From assembly GCF_030445035.2 (NCBI RefSeq), contig NC_080676.1:103240933-103304932 (forward strand): a stretch of 64,000 nt of DNA. The letters are read 5' to 3'. Under the pieces are notes generated by a model, which was given only the letters and a program-made list of their open reading frames with translations, had not been told where the DNA came from and ran no database searches. A program made the position numbers and the translations under genes. This document shows positions 1 through 12,330 of the stretch, piece by piece. The stretch's first letter is position 1, and the number at the start of each line of letters is the position of its first letter. The stretch is from Dasypus novemcinctus (Eukaryota; Chordata; Mammalia; Cingulata; Dasypodidae).

Positions 1-197
1 TGGAACCCGAAAGAGAGAGGAGAGGCCATCACCGTGTGTTGGGAAACCCAAGGATGGCAGCAAGCCAGCACCAGAATGCTAAGGACCCTGTGAGGCAGCA
101 AGACTTTTAGCCTTGGAAACCTGAGACAATAAATTACCATTGTTTAAACCAACCCATTGTGCAGTATTTGTGATAGCAGCTCAGGCAAACTAAGTCA
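1..197 (+). repeat. 3' end of a MaLR-like LTR
   Basis: The text 'aataaattaccattgtttaa..ccaacccattgtg' followed by 'caggcaaactaagtca' parallels the end of the LTR at 41073-41812 ('aataaaattatcattg..ccaacccattgg..caaactaagata'). It carries the LTR-style AATAAA and ends in CA. The 5' part is off the window. Confidence 0.6.
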
Positions 198-905
198 TGG
201 AGAATATTCTTATTTTCTTTGACTTCATTAGTAATCTAAAGAAAGCATATTAAAGCAAGATACCCTTTTCATCTAAAAATTGGTTAAGATTGAAAGGAAA
301 AATGATAACATTTGATGAGGCAGTGGGGAAATGGGAATTCTCATATATAGCAGTTAGAAATGTGGATGAACAACATTTCTGGGCTATCCAGAAACATGCA
401 TCAAACTGTAATATTTTTCATACATTTTTGACCCAGAAATTCTACTTCTAGCCATGTATTCTAAGGAAATTATGGAAGTGCACAAAGATTAAGTTACATA
501 GATATCCACCACAGGACTATTATTTCTAAGAGCTCAAAGCTAGAAATGAGGAAGCATTGGTAAACAGCAGGAGATGGAGAGAAATGGCAATGCAAGCCTG
601 TTTTAAGTCCAGGAAGCCTGGTAGATTTGGGTGCTGTAGGAATGTTGGAAGAACAGGGTGGTAGCACAGTGCTAAGCGATGAATCTGTTGATACTTTTCT
701 CACACTTCCTGCTTTACAATGGTGGCATGTTTGTCTCTCTCACAAGAAACTATTGAGAACAGTGCCTTCCTCATTTTTTTCCCACTTGCATTTTATCTAG
801 TCCCACATAGTATGTGTCCATCCACATGGTAGGTGTCCAATAAATGTTTGAAAAAGGGATAAAAATTTCCAATTAAATCTGGCAGAAGTTGATATTAAAA
901 ACCAC

Positions 906-1740
906 ACTGAACTTTTTTTTAAAGATTTACTTATTTCTCTCCACCCTTTCATTGTTTGCATTTGCTGTGTCTTTTTGTAGTGTGTGGTCTTTTTTTTAGG
1001 AGGCACTGGGAACTGAACCTGGGACCTCCCATGTGAGAGGGAGGCATCTAATCACTTGAGCCACTTCTTCCTGCTTTTTTGAATTTCTCATTATGTTTTC
1101 CTCCATATGTCTCTTGTTGTGTCATCTTGTTGCATCAGCTCACCGTGCTAGCCATCACATCAGCTAGCTGTCTTGCTCATCTTCTTTACAATAGAGGCAC
1201 CGGGAACTGAAACTGGACCTCCTGTGTGGTAGGCAGGAGCTCAATCACTTGAGCCACATCCACTTCCCATACTGAATTTTTTAAAAGATTTATTTAATTA
1301 TTTCTGCCTCCCATTGTTTTTGAACTTGCTGTCTGCTTTCTGTGTCCATTTGCTGTGTGTTCTTCTGTGTTTTCTTGTCTTCTCTTTAGGTGGCACCAGG
1401 AACTGATTCCAGGACTTTCCGAAGTGGGAGAGAGGCACTCAGTCTCTTGCGTCATTTCAGCTTTCTGGTTTGCTGCATCTCTTATTGTCTCTCCTCTGTG
1501 TCTCTTTTTGTTGTGTCATCTTGCTGTGCCAGCTCTCCATGCAGGCCAGCATGCTGCGTGGGCTGGCACTCCATGTGGGCCAGCACTCCATGTGGGCCAG
1601 CTCTCCACTCAGGCCAGCTCACTGCATGGGCCAGCTTGCCTTCACCAGGAGGCCCTGGGAATGGAACCCTGGACCTCCTATATGTTAGATGAGAGCCCAG
1701 TCACTTGAGCCACATTCACTTCCTCCAAAACTGAATTTTA
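906..1740 (-). repeat. Two tandem tRNA-derived (DAS-type) SINEs sharing one target
   Basis: Minus-strand SINE 1 covers about 916-1270 and SINE 2 about 1281-1729. Both have T-rich 3' tails at the low end and tRNA-like ends 'gaactgaacctgggacctcc' / 'cacttgagccac' (B- and A-box complements). The same 10-bp target, actgaa(c/t)ttt(t), occurs three times, at 906, 1271 and 1730, so the second SINE landed at the duplication left by the first. SINE 2 also carries an imperfect run of 'catgtgggccagc' units. Confidence 0.75.
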
Positions 1741-2099
1741 AAGAGCTTGTGAACAAAAGTAAATTATTTCATGAACTTTTTACCTCCATCAAGCCAGTTC
1801 TACTATTTGTAGCATAACTAAATATTAAATAGGCAGCAGATCTTTCTCAACCCTGACTGCTGACAAAACCATTTTCTTCTAAAAGAAATCCAGATCTGTT
1901 TTCTAAGTATGAGCAGTGGGGCTTGTAAAAGCATATGCTAAATATAGTTGGATTAATCTGCTGAAGTATGTTTTTACACACATACTTCCTCTAGAATTAA
2001 TCCTTTGCTGTAGAAACTTCCTCTGCAAACTTTGTGGATCCCACCTATTTTGGTGAAAATGGCACTCTTCACAAGATTTTGATTATGGTTGCTAGATCT

Positions 2100-2350
2100 T
2101 TAGAGCCTGCACAGTTGACCTCACCCTCTCTATGTTCTGCCCAGAGATCCTGCCCCATGCAGTGTGTCCTATGGGCCACTCACATGAGAGTCACCCAGGC
2201 AGGTTGTTAAAATGTAGGTTCAAGCACTCCTTCCCATACCAACCCCTGATGCTACCCCATCTCATACTCCCAGAGAGTAAGAGGAGCATGTTCCTCATTT
2301 TTCAAGTTCAGTTAGGTAATTTGTATTCATCCCTTCCTTCAACATTAAGC
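2100..2350 (+). repeat. Possible MER5-like fragment
   Basis: The stretch 'gagagtcacccaggcaggtt..gttaaaatgtaggttc' resembles the MER5A core 'atcacctggg..gcttgttaaaaatgcagattc'. It is divergent and has no clear ends. 1741-2100 holds nothing I recognise. Confidence 0.3.
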
Positions 2351-2879
2351 ATTTCTTGATCATCAAACACTAGGTATATAAGACTGCATAAGACCCAATC
2401 CTTTTCCTAAAGAAATTCACAATCTGAAGTGAAATTATACAAACAGATAATATTATATATATAATGTGGTAGTTTTTACAATAAAGATAAGAACAAAGTG
2501 CAGGGGGAGCTGAGAGAAAGCCTAGAATCCTCTGTGTTATAGGTCTTATGGTTAAGTTTCAAAATAATAGAATGTTGTGAGTTCCTTTCAAAAACTAGCA
2601 ATTCAGTGATACATAAAGTGACCACATACCCCAGTTTCCCAGGACAGTCCTGGTTTATGTCTGTGGTTCTAATAGCCCATCTAATATAGCATTAGTTCCA
2701 GACAAATAATGTACACATAATTTCATCTTTCCAGTTACTGCCATGGTCTTAGCTAGTAGAGTGTGAGTTAACTAGGTTTAGTGAATGGAACTCTCACTTT
2801 AATGTTTGATTGTATGTGAAAAATAACTTAAAACCCTTTCAGTCAAATCATAACGTAGCATAACTCATGCAAGGAGAGC

Positions 2880-3262
2880 ATACAGGGCTCTTCTGATAAA
2901 AACAAAGTATGCTTGGACCCTTAGCAACGAGGGCCATCTGACTTATATCTGTCTTAGATGGGTATTAGGAAAAGAATTGATACTGCGACGGCTGCTGATG
3001 GTTTAACAGTCCACTCAATTATGCCACAGCCTGTCTTGGCCTGTGAGATGCATGAAGCTGTCCATGGTAACATGGGAAGTTATATGTTAGGTTTTACATA
3101 CATGGCATATGTGTTGGGAATTGATGCTGAGCATCTGAACTCTCTTGCCACAGTGGCTTTGTTATTTATTACATGATGTAAATATATAACTATTTTGTGC
3201 TTGTAACAATTTTTAAAAATTTTTTCAATAAATCCTTTCAGCTGTGAAAAGTTAAAAAAAAT
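2880..3262 (+). pseudogene. Retrocopy-like segment, source unknown
   Basis: A 72-codon open frame (2958-3176) is followed by an AT-rich stretch, AATAAA near 3226 and a short A-run at 3253-3260. That layout fits the 3' end of a processed transcript. I do not recognise the reading frame, and it may be 3' UTR rather than protein. TSDs were not found. Confidence 0.3.
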
Positions 3263-3284
3263 AGATGTGCATGTCTAATGTAAA

Positions 3285-3430
3285 ATTCAATACAGTTTCT
3301 CAAGAAAGTTGATGGTGAATGTGATACTTGCAATTTATCACTCACCCACCATGGGAACCAAAGTGATATCAATGGTCACATGAAAATCAAAAGACAAAAA
3401 TCTGCTGAAGAACATCAGAATTGACTTTAA
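3285..3430 (+). pseudogene. Zinc-finger N-terminal piece of a transposase-like relic
   Basis: The frame reads 'VDGECDTCNLSLTHHGNQSD', then '[16 protein letters not shown]', a C-x2-C...H finger followed by the KRHKSAEE-type linker seen in mammalian KIAA1586/ZNF862-like, hAT-derived sequences. A stop follows where the L1 at 3431 entered. The matching downstream piece is at 7427-7925. Confidence 0.5.
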
Positions 3431-4593
3431 CAGCATGGTATTGGCATAAGGAGAGACATATAGACCAATGGAATCGAATTGAAAGCTCTGATATAGAACC
3501 TCACATATACAACCACATAATATTCGATAAAGCCACCAAACCCTCTCAACTGGGAGAGAGTGGCCTATTCAACAAATGGTGTCTGGAGAACTGGATAGCC
3601 ATATGTAGAAGAATGAAAGAGGATTACCATCTCACACCTTATACAAAGATTAACTCAAGATGGATCAAAGACCTAAATATAAGAGCCAAGACCATAAAAA
3701 CCTTAGAAAGCAGTGTAGGGAAACATCTACAGGACCTTGTAATAGGTAATGGATTTATGAATATCTCACCAAAAGCACGAGCAGCAAAAGAACTAATAGA
3801 TAAATGGGACTTCCTCAAAATTAAAGCCTTCTGCACCTCAAAGGAGTTTGTCAAGAAAGTAAAAAGGGAGCCCACACAGTGGGAGAAAATATTTGGCAAT
3901 CATATAACTGATAAGAAACTTATAACTTGCATATATAAAGAACTCCTATATCTTGAAAATAAAAAGATAAACAACCCATTTAAAAAATGGGAAAAAGACT
4001 TAAACAGACACTTCTCCGAAGAAGAAATACAAATGGCAAGAAAGCACATGAAAAAATGTTCCAAATCTCTAGCTATCAGGGAAATGCAAATCAAAACCAC
4101 AATGAGATACCATCTTACACCCATAAGATTGGCAGCTATGAAAAAAACAGAAGAATACAAGTGCTGGAGAGGATGTGAAGGAAGGGGAACACTCATCCAC
4201 TGCTGGTGGGAATGCAGAAGGATCCAACCATTCTGGAGAACAGTATGGCGGTTTCTCAAAAAACTAGCCATAGATTTGCCATATGACCCAGCAATACCAC
4301 TGCTGGGAATATACCCAGCAGAACTGAAAACAAGAACACAAACCAATATATGTACACCAATGTTCATAGCAGCATTGTTCACTATTGCCAAAAGTTGGAA
4401 TCAACCCAAATGCCCATCAACAGACGAGTGGATCAATAAAATGTGGTATATACACACAATGGAATACTACTCGGCTGTAAGAACAAACACACTACAAACA
4501 CATGTGATAACATGGATGAATCTTGAGAACCTTATGTTGAGTGAAGCAGCCCAGACATTGAAGGACAAATACTACATGACCTCAATGATATGA
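3431..4593 (+). pseudogene. L1 ORF2 C-terminal fragment, open for about 387 codons
   Basis: The sequence enters mid-ORF2 without an initiator. It reads through '[14 protein letters not shown]', the '[18 protein letters not shown]' region, '[11 protein letters not shown]', the Cys-rich '[18 protein letters not shown]' zinc-knuckle-like motif and '[14 protein letters not shown]' to a natural TGA. The reverse transcriptase and endonuclease are absent because of 5' truncation. The uninterrupted frame suggests a fairly recent insertion. Confidence 0.9.
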
Positions 4594-7412
4594 AATAAAC
4601 AAGCTGCCCTAGATAGCAAGAGACTGAACGATAGGCTTGCAGGAAATCGGAGGGTGGAGGAAGGATATGAGCCGATGTCTGCAGGGGTGGAATTTAAGAC
4701 GAGATGGTGGTAAGTATGAACACAAAGAAGAGATAAAAGGGGGGTAAGGGGTTGCCTTTGCTTGGGGCTTTGCGGGTTTGAGGGTGGCTGGGGAGGGACG
4801 GATGGGTAACGTTGCCCAAAAGTGGGGGGAGGGAGGGGTAGCATACGAACCAGGAGAGGGTCAGGTGTTGGTGGAGAGTAAAATGCCGAGAAAATCATAT
4901 CAAAATATAATAAAGAGGGTTACCTGTTTAGAATGCTCGGAGGGGAGGGTCTGATGCAGGACGGGCTCCTGGGGAATGTCTAAATGCTCATTCTGCCAGA
5001 GTGGGTGACACCATGGGGTAGAAACCCAAGTAGTGAGAGTGGGGGTGGACCCACATCCTGGGGAGGACTAATGCCATCCAATAGAGGGAACTGTATCCCT
5101 CGAGAGAAAGGGTGGCTCCCAGGGCATTGGGGCAGTTGAGCAAGTTAGGCCCTGAACACTATTCCATCTATCTCTGGAAGTGGCTCCTCAGGAAACGGAG
5201 GTTGGCTATCACTGAGGGCACCAAGGTGGAAGGGAAAATGGACGTTAAATGTGTGAAACCAAAGTAAATGGGGGGTAAGAGAGGAGTTTCTTGAGAGTAC
5301 ACAAAGATGGATATAAAACATGTAATATTACACCATAACATATAGGAGATGACAGACTGATAATGTAAACCATAATGTAAAACATAGGATAACTAAAAAT
5401 GTAAAGAACTGTGTATCCTAAAGTATGCACCATAATGTAAGCACAGATGTCACCTTGTTAGAAAGCTAATGTCTCAGACTCTGTACATCACTTTAAGTAA
5501 ATATGATATGAATAGGGCGTAAGAGTATCACTGTGGAAGGGAAAAGGTTTTCTGGTGGATGTGTGGGAGTGCTGTATATTATATATATACATTGCTGTGG
5601 TCTAGGACTCCTGTGAAGAAAAGCTGAATAATTAGGGGGGGGGGGGGGGAAGAAAAAAATAGGATGTGGAATTTTTTCAAGTCAACATTCTTTATCTAAG
5701 TTCTTTATCTAACTTTATCCAAGTTCTTTATCTATCCTTTAAACTCATCGCTATATGCCATTCCCTAGTAAGGGACCATGACATTATATTGGGCTTCAAA
5801 TTTCGGGGAGTTCTGGATCACAGAGTGTTTCAACAATGGCAATGGAGGGATACTGGTATGGGATACCAATGACAGGTGATATATGACTGACAGGGAGCTG
5901 TACAGAACATATGTCCAGGGTGCATGGTAATGTTTGGATATACTCATAGTGGCAACAATTAAAAACCACAGTAGGGGGGGTACTGGGTTCCTGGCCAGTG
6001 GTGCTCTGTCGTGGTCCCTAGGGGAGCAGCGACAGTCTCCCAGGTACAGTGGTGGGGACCGGGAGGGAGTGAGGGTTCAACAGTGAGCCCCAGATGCTAA
6101 TGACTATGCTTGTGAGCTGATAAACCCAAAATAAGAACAAGGCCTAGAGCAACTTTGTGCCTGGGAATTTCCTTCTGTCAGCCTTCATGTTACTCAAATG
6201 TGGCCAGTCTCGAAGCCAAACTCAGCATGTAAATGCAATGCCTTCCCCCCAGCGCGGGACATGACACCCGGGGATGAGCCTCCCTGGCAACGAGGGACCA
6301 CTATCAACTACCAACTGATGATGCAACTGGAAAATGACCTTATACGGAAGGTTCAATGCGGATCAGCAGAATATCCATGTCTACATAAAATACCATGACT
6401 TTAAAATGCTGTTTGACCTAAAGTAAGGGGGAAATGGAAAGGAGAAATGAGTTTATATGGCTACGAGTTTCTAAAAAAGAGTCTGGAGGCTGGCAGAAGG
6501 TTTGCCCTCATGCACAACTGAGCAGAGTCAGAGAGACAGATAAAGCAGATACAACCCCCAGATATTGGTTCCTTTGAGGGCTAAAGAGACCCATGGGAGT
6601 CATGGTCATGGCCGATGGGGTTAACTACCAGGGCAGATGGCCCCTCTTTGGAAATGGTGTTTATGTGTGATGAATCTGGACTCAGATGGGATCTCCCTTC
6701 ATAAGACTTTCATGCTAATGTGCTGGAGGTGCAGTTAATGTTGGGGTTTAAGATATATTTAGGGGATTTGAATCTCTGGACTGACAATGTGATAGCCAGA
6801 TCCTGAGCCTCAACAGACTCCAGCACCTACAATCTGATTTATTGGACTTACCACACTCAGCTAAGATGGAGTTGAAGAAGGACAACCACCACACCATGGA
6901 GCCTAGAGTGATTACAACTGAAAATGGGAGGGTTGCATCCAGCATCCAGGTGGAATCTGACCCTCCGCTTGACATAGAGGTGCAATGGACACAACCAATC
7001 CAATGTCCACATAGAAGAGGTGGCATTGGATTGGGAAAAGTGGACATAATGGACAAAGGGTATGGGGAAAGGCAGGAAGAGATGAGAGGTGGAGGCGTCT
7101 TCGGGACATGGAGCTGCCCTGGATGGTGCTTCAGAGGTAATCACCGGACATTGTAAATCCTCACAGGGCCCACTTGATGGAATAGAGGAGAGTATGGGCC
7201 ATGATGTGAACCAATGTATATGAGGTGCAGAGGTGCCCAAAGATGTACTTACCAAATCCAATGGATGTGTCATGATGATGGGAACGAGTGTTGTTGGGGG
7301 GGGGGGGGAGAGGGGGGGTGGGGGGATGGGGTTGAATGGGACCTCACATATATATTTTTAATGTAATATTATTACAAAGTCAATAAAAAATAAAAAAATT
7401 AAAAAAAAAAAA
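3431..7412 (+). mobile_element. 5'-truncated L1 retrotransposon with 14-bp TSDs
   Basis: The TSD 'agaattgactttaa' lies at 3417-3430 and again at 7413-7426, directly after the A-rich tail. The body holds the last third of ORF2 (to 4593), then an unusually long 3' UTR of about 2.8 kb, rich in G-runs at 5635-5649 (15 G) and 7296-7308 (13 G). The same 3' UTR recurs in minus copies at 10.8, 20.6 and 46.3 kb, so it belongs to the lineage's L1. A further insertion inside the UTR cannot be excluded. Confidence 0.9.
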
Positions 7413-7426
7413 AGAATTGACTTTAA

Positions 7427-7925
7427 GAGTTAGTAGTTATTTTTAAAAGAGTGTCATAAGACAATTCCTTAACTTGTATAGTTACAGAAGGCCTATTTTT
7501 AATCAGTGTGTGAACATGACTTTTCATTTAGATATTATTATCAAAAATATCCTTCTAGTTTCATTTTTCTATTGCAATTTTTTTTTGTAATTGAAGAAAA
7601 TATCCATTAGTACAACAAAGAACTCTGCAAACAGATAAATGAGGCCAGCAGTGTCTTCAGATGCTTCAAGTAAAAAACTCAGGTATGTTAATTCTAATAA
7701 TGGCTTGATTTTTCCCCCTATCTCATGCAATCAGAACAATACTTTTGGAAATTTAATCGCTGATATTAAACCACTGGCTTATATTATCAATGTTACTACA
7801 AATCCAATTAAAAAACTCAACCACCAAGTTAAACTTGCTTGGTTTTGCAGTGATAACACAAATGCAAATAGGAGCACAACCATAGGAGTAAAGATAAAGC
7901 TTTTAGTAAATTGATAAAATGATAA
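7427..7925 (+). pseudogene. hAT-like transposase relic, downstream piece
   Basis: After the L1 TSD an eroded frame resumes. At 7639-7914 it reads 'AVSSDASSKKLRYVN...' and 'VKLAWFCSDNTNANRS', echoing the 'DAS...' and 'FC(A/G)DN.NTNFGG' blocks of KIAA1586-like hAT transposase cores. These blocks carry RNase-H-fold acidic residues. It is frameshifted and not functional. The family call is by pattern only. Confidence 0.45.
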
Positions 7926-8209
7926 TTGATGAGAAGAAATGTGCTTACCCTTGGTTGTGATATATTTATAATTCATAATTGTATCCCAAAAAGCTACAAT
8001 ACCTATTAATAAAAATAAGAGCTGTAGTTATGAAAATTTATAAATATTTTTGTACGTTAACAATTAGAGAAACGGAACTACAACATTTTTGAATTGACAC
8101 TGATGGTAAATTTAAAAAATACTTCAGTATGGCAGTATGTATAGCCTCTCTTTGCTGGTCATTGTCAAGCAGAATTTTACAATGTGTGAGCCTTTATTTT
8201 TTTTTCTTT

Positions 8210-8830
8210 TTGAATTTTTAAAAATTTATTGCAATATATCACTCATACATAAACATACATAAACATTGTGTATAATAGTTGTGAACTTACAAAGCAAATA
8301 TATATAACATCAAACAAATATATATAACATCTCACCCTACCACCAATAACTTGCATTGTTTTGAAACTTTTTAACTAATGATTAAAGAGCATTACTAAAA
8401 TATTACTACTAAACAAAGTAGTTTTCTCCTAACCAATCTGATTGTTATTATCTTTATATCATTTCTATATGAACATACATAAACAATTAAGTGTAGAGTA
8501 AAAGTTGTGAACTTACAAAGAAAATATACATAATATTATACAGGGGTCCCATACATTGACCTTCCACCAACACTTTGCATTGTCATGAGACATTTGTTAC
8601 AAACTATGAAAGAACACTGTCAAAATCTTACTACTAATCATAGTCCTTATCTTACATTTGGTGTTTTTCCCCCCAATCCACCCTATTATTATTTTTTAAA
8701 TATACTTTTTATGACAGAAGTTGTAAACTTATAAAACAATCATGCACATGTGCAGAATTCCCAAACAGCACCCCTCCATCAACACACCACAATGTGGTGT
8801 GTCATTTGCTACAGATAAAATAATATCATC
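8210..8830 (-). repeat. Antisense L1 3'-UTR copies, partly duplicated
   Basis: Two successive copies share 'acatacataaacatt', 'agttgtgaacttacaaag' and a run of 'tttgcattgt...', one near 8225-8440 and one near 8460-8700. A third begins near 8710. They match the sequence at 13.9-14.1 kb and are L1 3' UTR in reverse. Confidence 0.6.
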
Positions 8831-8831
8831 T

Positions 8832-9251
8832 GGCGGCAGACTTGGCCCAGTGGTTAGGGCATCCGTCTACCACATGGGAGGTCCACGGTTCAAACCCTGG
8901 GCCTCCTTGACCCGTGTGCAGCTGGCCCATGCACAGTGCTGATGTGTGCAAGGAGTGCCCTGCCACGCAGGGGTGTCCCCCGCGTAGGGGAGCCCCACGC
9001 GCAAGGAGTGCGCCCTGGAAGGAGAGCCACCCAGCGCGAAAGAAAGTGTAGCCTGCCCAGGAATGGTGCCTCCCACACGGAGAGCTGACACAACAAGATG
9101 AGGCAACAAAAAGAAACACAGATTCCCATGCCGCCGACAACAACAGAAGCAGACAAAGAAGACACAGCAAATAGACACAGAGGATAGACAACCAGGGTGG
9201 GGGGAGACGGGTAGAGAAATAAATAAATAAAATCTTAAAAAAAAAAAAGAT
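8832..9251 (+). repeat. Long DAS-type tRNA SINE
   Basis: The tRNA-like head 'cttggcccagtggttagggc' carries the A box and 'ggttcaaaccctgg' carries the B box. A body with 'ggagtgccctgccacgcag' follows, then an (aaat)n 3' end and an A-tail at 9236-9251. It sits inside antisense L1. Frames on both strands across it are repeat-derived. Confidence 0.92.
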
Positions 9252-10800
9252 TATTACCATGTCCATAGTGTACATTTGGCTTACATTTTCCATACTGCCT
9301 CAATATCAGCACAGTACATCTTTTGCATAGATGCAAGAATATTATATTATTACTAATAACCACAGTCCATAGGTCTCTCTAGCTGTATTTTTCCCAGGCT
9401 TCTCCACATTCCCATCACCCTGCAGTAGTGATATACATTTGTTCTAGCTAACGAAGGACACACTTGCATCTATACCATCAACCACAATTCTCACCCACCT
9501 CTTGGTTTACTGTGCTGTTCAGTTCATAGATTATTCTCAAGCATTCTGTCAATTGTCATTTACATAACTAGACTACCATTTTCAGTCACATCCCCATTTA
9601 TAAACTAGCTGTTACTCACTGTGTGTTACCATCCACGCTATACATTTCCACAAGTTTACAGCAAAGCTAATTAAAACGTCTACATACATTAAACATCAGT
9701 AGTCCCTCTCAGTCCTTATTTTACCTCCTTTAAGAATCCATCACCTACCACCAGGTCTTAAAGATATTTCCAGTAATTTCTTCTAGAAGTTTTATGGTTC
9801 TTGATTTTGGTTTTAGTTTTTTGATCCATTTCGAGTTAATTTTTGGAAAAGGTGTGAGATAGGGGTCCTCTTTCCTTCTTTCAGCTATGGATGTCCAATT
9901 TTTCAGCACCATTTGTTGAATAGATTGTTCTGCCTGAGCTTTGTGAGTTTGACAGCTAGTCAACAATCACTTGACCATACCTGTGAGGGTCTGTTTCTGA
10001 ACCATAAATTTGGTTCTATTGGTCTATTTTATCTGTCTTTAGGCCAGTATCATGTTGTTTTTATCACTATAGGTAGGTACTATGATTTAAAGCCTGGAGA
10101 TGTGGGTTAACATTTCCCTTTTATGATGCTTCTGGCTATTCAGGACACCTTACCCTTCCAAATAAATTTAAAGATTGTGCTTTCAATTTTTTCTTTAATG
10201 CTGGTGTTGTTTTTATCGGGATTGCATTAAATCTGTATATCAATTTGAGTAGAATTGACATCTTTATGATATTTAGTCTTCCAATCCATGAGCATGGAAT
10301 GCTCTTCCAGTTATTTAGGGGGTTAGGGTTCTATGATTTGTTTTAACATTGGGTTGCAGCTTTCTGAATACAAATGTTTTACATCATTGGGTAACTTTAT
10401 TCCTGACTATTTGAGGTTGTTGTTGTTTTTTTGTCATATTTTATTTTCACCACTCTTTTGACATTTTTACTTACTTTTATTGATGTAATCTTCATTTCTA
10501 GACCCTCTTCCAGGCTGCTCACTCTTTTAACATTTTCCCTTTTCAAGCTCTAGCACACCCTTTAGGATTTCCTGAAATTCTGGTCTCTTGCTAAAAATTC
10601 TCTCAGTTTCTGTTTATCTGTGAATATTCTAATTTTGCCCTCATTTTTGAAAGACAGTCTTGTTGGACATAAGATTCTTGGCTGGAAGTTTTTCTCTTGT
10701 AGTATCTTAAATATATCAGACCACTCTCTTCTTATCTCTATGATCTCTGGTGAGAAATCAGCACCAATCTTTTTGGATATCCCTTATATATTTTTTTTAA
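9252..10800 (-). mobile_element. Antisense L1 relic with ORF2 and ORF1 pieces
   Basis: 9252-9740 is L1 3' UTR. 9745-9966 in reverse encodes L1 ORF2 ('LTPFPKINSKWIKKL'). 10130-10330 continues ORF2. 10570-10790 in reverse encodes the end of ORF1 ('tttctcaccagagatcatag'). The missing middle of ORF2 shows an internal deletion. Multiple frameshifts are present. Confidence 0.75.
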
Positions 10801-11180
10801 TTAAAAAAATTTTTTTCTTTCTTTATTTTTTAAATATTACATTCAAAAAATGAGGTCCCCATATACCCCCCACTGCCCTCACCCCACTCCTTCCCCCATA
10901 ACAACAATCTCCTCCATCATCATGAGAAATTCATTGCATTTGGTGAATACATCTCTGAGCACCACTGCACCTCATGGTCAATGGTCCACATCATAGCCCA
11001 CACTCTCCCATATTCCACCCAGTGGGCCATGGGAGGACATACAATGTCCGATAACTGTCCCTGCAGCACCACCCAGAACAACTCCAAGTCCCAAAAATGC
11101 CCCCACATCACATCTCTTCCTCCCATTCCCTACCCCCAGTGTATGAGCCTTTAAAGAACTCCTCTCACCCAAAGTATCCT
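10800..11180 (-). repeat. Antisense L1 3'-UTR fragment
   Basis: 'attacattcaaaaaatgagg' and 'gtgggccatgggaggacat' are the reverse complement of the 3' end of the L1 at 3431-7412. 11180-11740 holds no gene or repeat I recognise. Confidence 0.75.
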
Positions 11181-11739
11181 ACAACAGTCCTGAGATTGTT
11201 TCATTTTGTTTATAAATAAGTATGCTCTCTAATTTTGGTTGCATTTGTTTAAAATAGTAAAAAATCTTTAAATAAAATATCCAAAATATGGAATGCCAAA
11301 AAAACACTTTGGTGTAAAGATTTAGTGAACTGTAATTATTGAAAACCAAGCTTAAAAACAAAAACAGGGATACGTTGAAATTTACCCTCTGAAAGCAAGG
11401 GAATAAATAATTTAACATATTGTGCTTTGGAACATCTTCATTTATGTGAAGACTCTTGATAGAGCTCTTATTATTAACTGGATACATTTTTCCCCTTTAC
11501 CAGAATAAAATGATATAGAGAAGCCCTAAGATTTTGTAGCATCTAGATTTGGTAATACATTCAGGGAATCACAAATGGAGAAAACATGTGAAGTAAAAAA
11601 GACAATACTGATAAAAAATATCTGGATTAAAATATTAGCATATTTCAATTAAAAAATTGAAATCAAGAATATCCTCCATTTAGTAAAGTTGGTTGTGAAG
11701 ATAATACGTACCTCAGCACCCATAGAGTATTTTCTTTTT

Positions 11740-12330
11740 TATTTATTTGTTTTTGTTTTCTTTAAACAAATCCATTTTATTGATGCATATTAATAAAGCA
11801 TAAATCCATCTGAAGTGTACAATCAAATGGTATTTGATATAATCACATAGTTGTGCATTCATCACTTCAGTCATTATTAGAGCATTTTCATTATTCCAAT
11901 AATAATAATAATAAACAAAAAACAAAAACTCATCACCTCTCAATCTCTCTATGCTTCCCCTGCCATACATAGCTGCTATTCTATTTCCATCTCTCTGATT
12001 TATTTATATTTATATTTTATAAAAACAGTCTTATAGATGCAATATCACCCATATTCACATTTCATATGAAGTTTCTCTTTGTTATACAGTCCCATGTTAC
12101 ATTTTTTACCTTTCCTTTTAGTAATATACATGTCCTTAGACTTCCCCTTTCAACCACTGTCATACCCATATAATAGCTCTGATAGTTACACACACTATTC
12201 ATTTCTAAAGATTTACAAACAACCTTTTTTTTTTACCAATTCTGCACAGATTAACTCTCAGCTTTCCATTCCCTTTTACTCTAAAAAATGCACCAGTTTG
12301 ACCAATAAATTACATGGTCATCCTAATTAT
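11740..12330 (-). repeat. Antisense L1 3'-UTR relic
   Basis: 'gtacaatcaaatggtatttg', 'tcattattagagcattttca' and 'tgcacagattaactctcag' recur at 14.2-14.45 kb in the same orientation. A short (ATA)n run lies near 11900. It ends about 250 bp before TMEM30C exon 5. Confidence 0.6.

Noticed and set aside
906-1740. CRISPR-like array from repeated ctccatgtgggccagc units
   Set aside because: The units are an imperfect internal repeat of a SINE in mammalian DNA, with no spacers and no cas genes.
3639-4391. Minus-strand frames of 86 and 163 codons
   Set aside because: They are antisense shadows of the L1 ORF2 fragment.
7779-7976. 65-codon minus frame with hydrophobic stretch, considered as a TMEM30C C-terminal exon
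   Set aside because: No CDC50 motif or splice border fits. The plus-strand frame fits a transposase relic better.
8840-8905. tRNA gene
   Set aside because: A and B boxes are present, but the sequence is a SINE head with a SINE body and A-tail, repeated across the window.
8826-9293. 155-codon minus-strand frame
   Set aside because: It is the antisense of a DAS SINE. The same peptide pattern recurs at 24.0, 30.1, 35.3, 49.0 and 51.4 kb.
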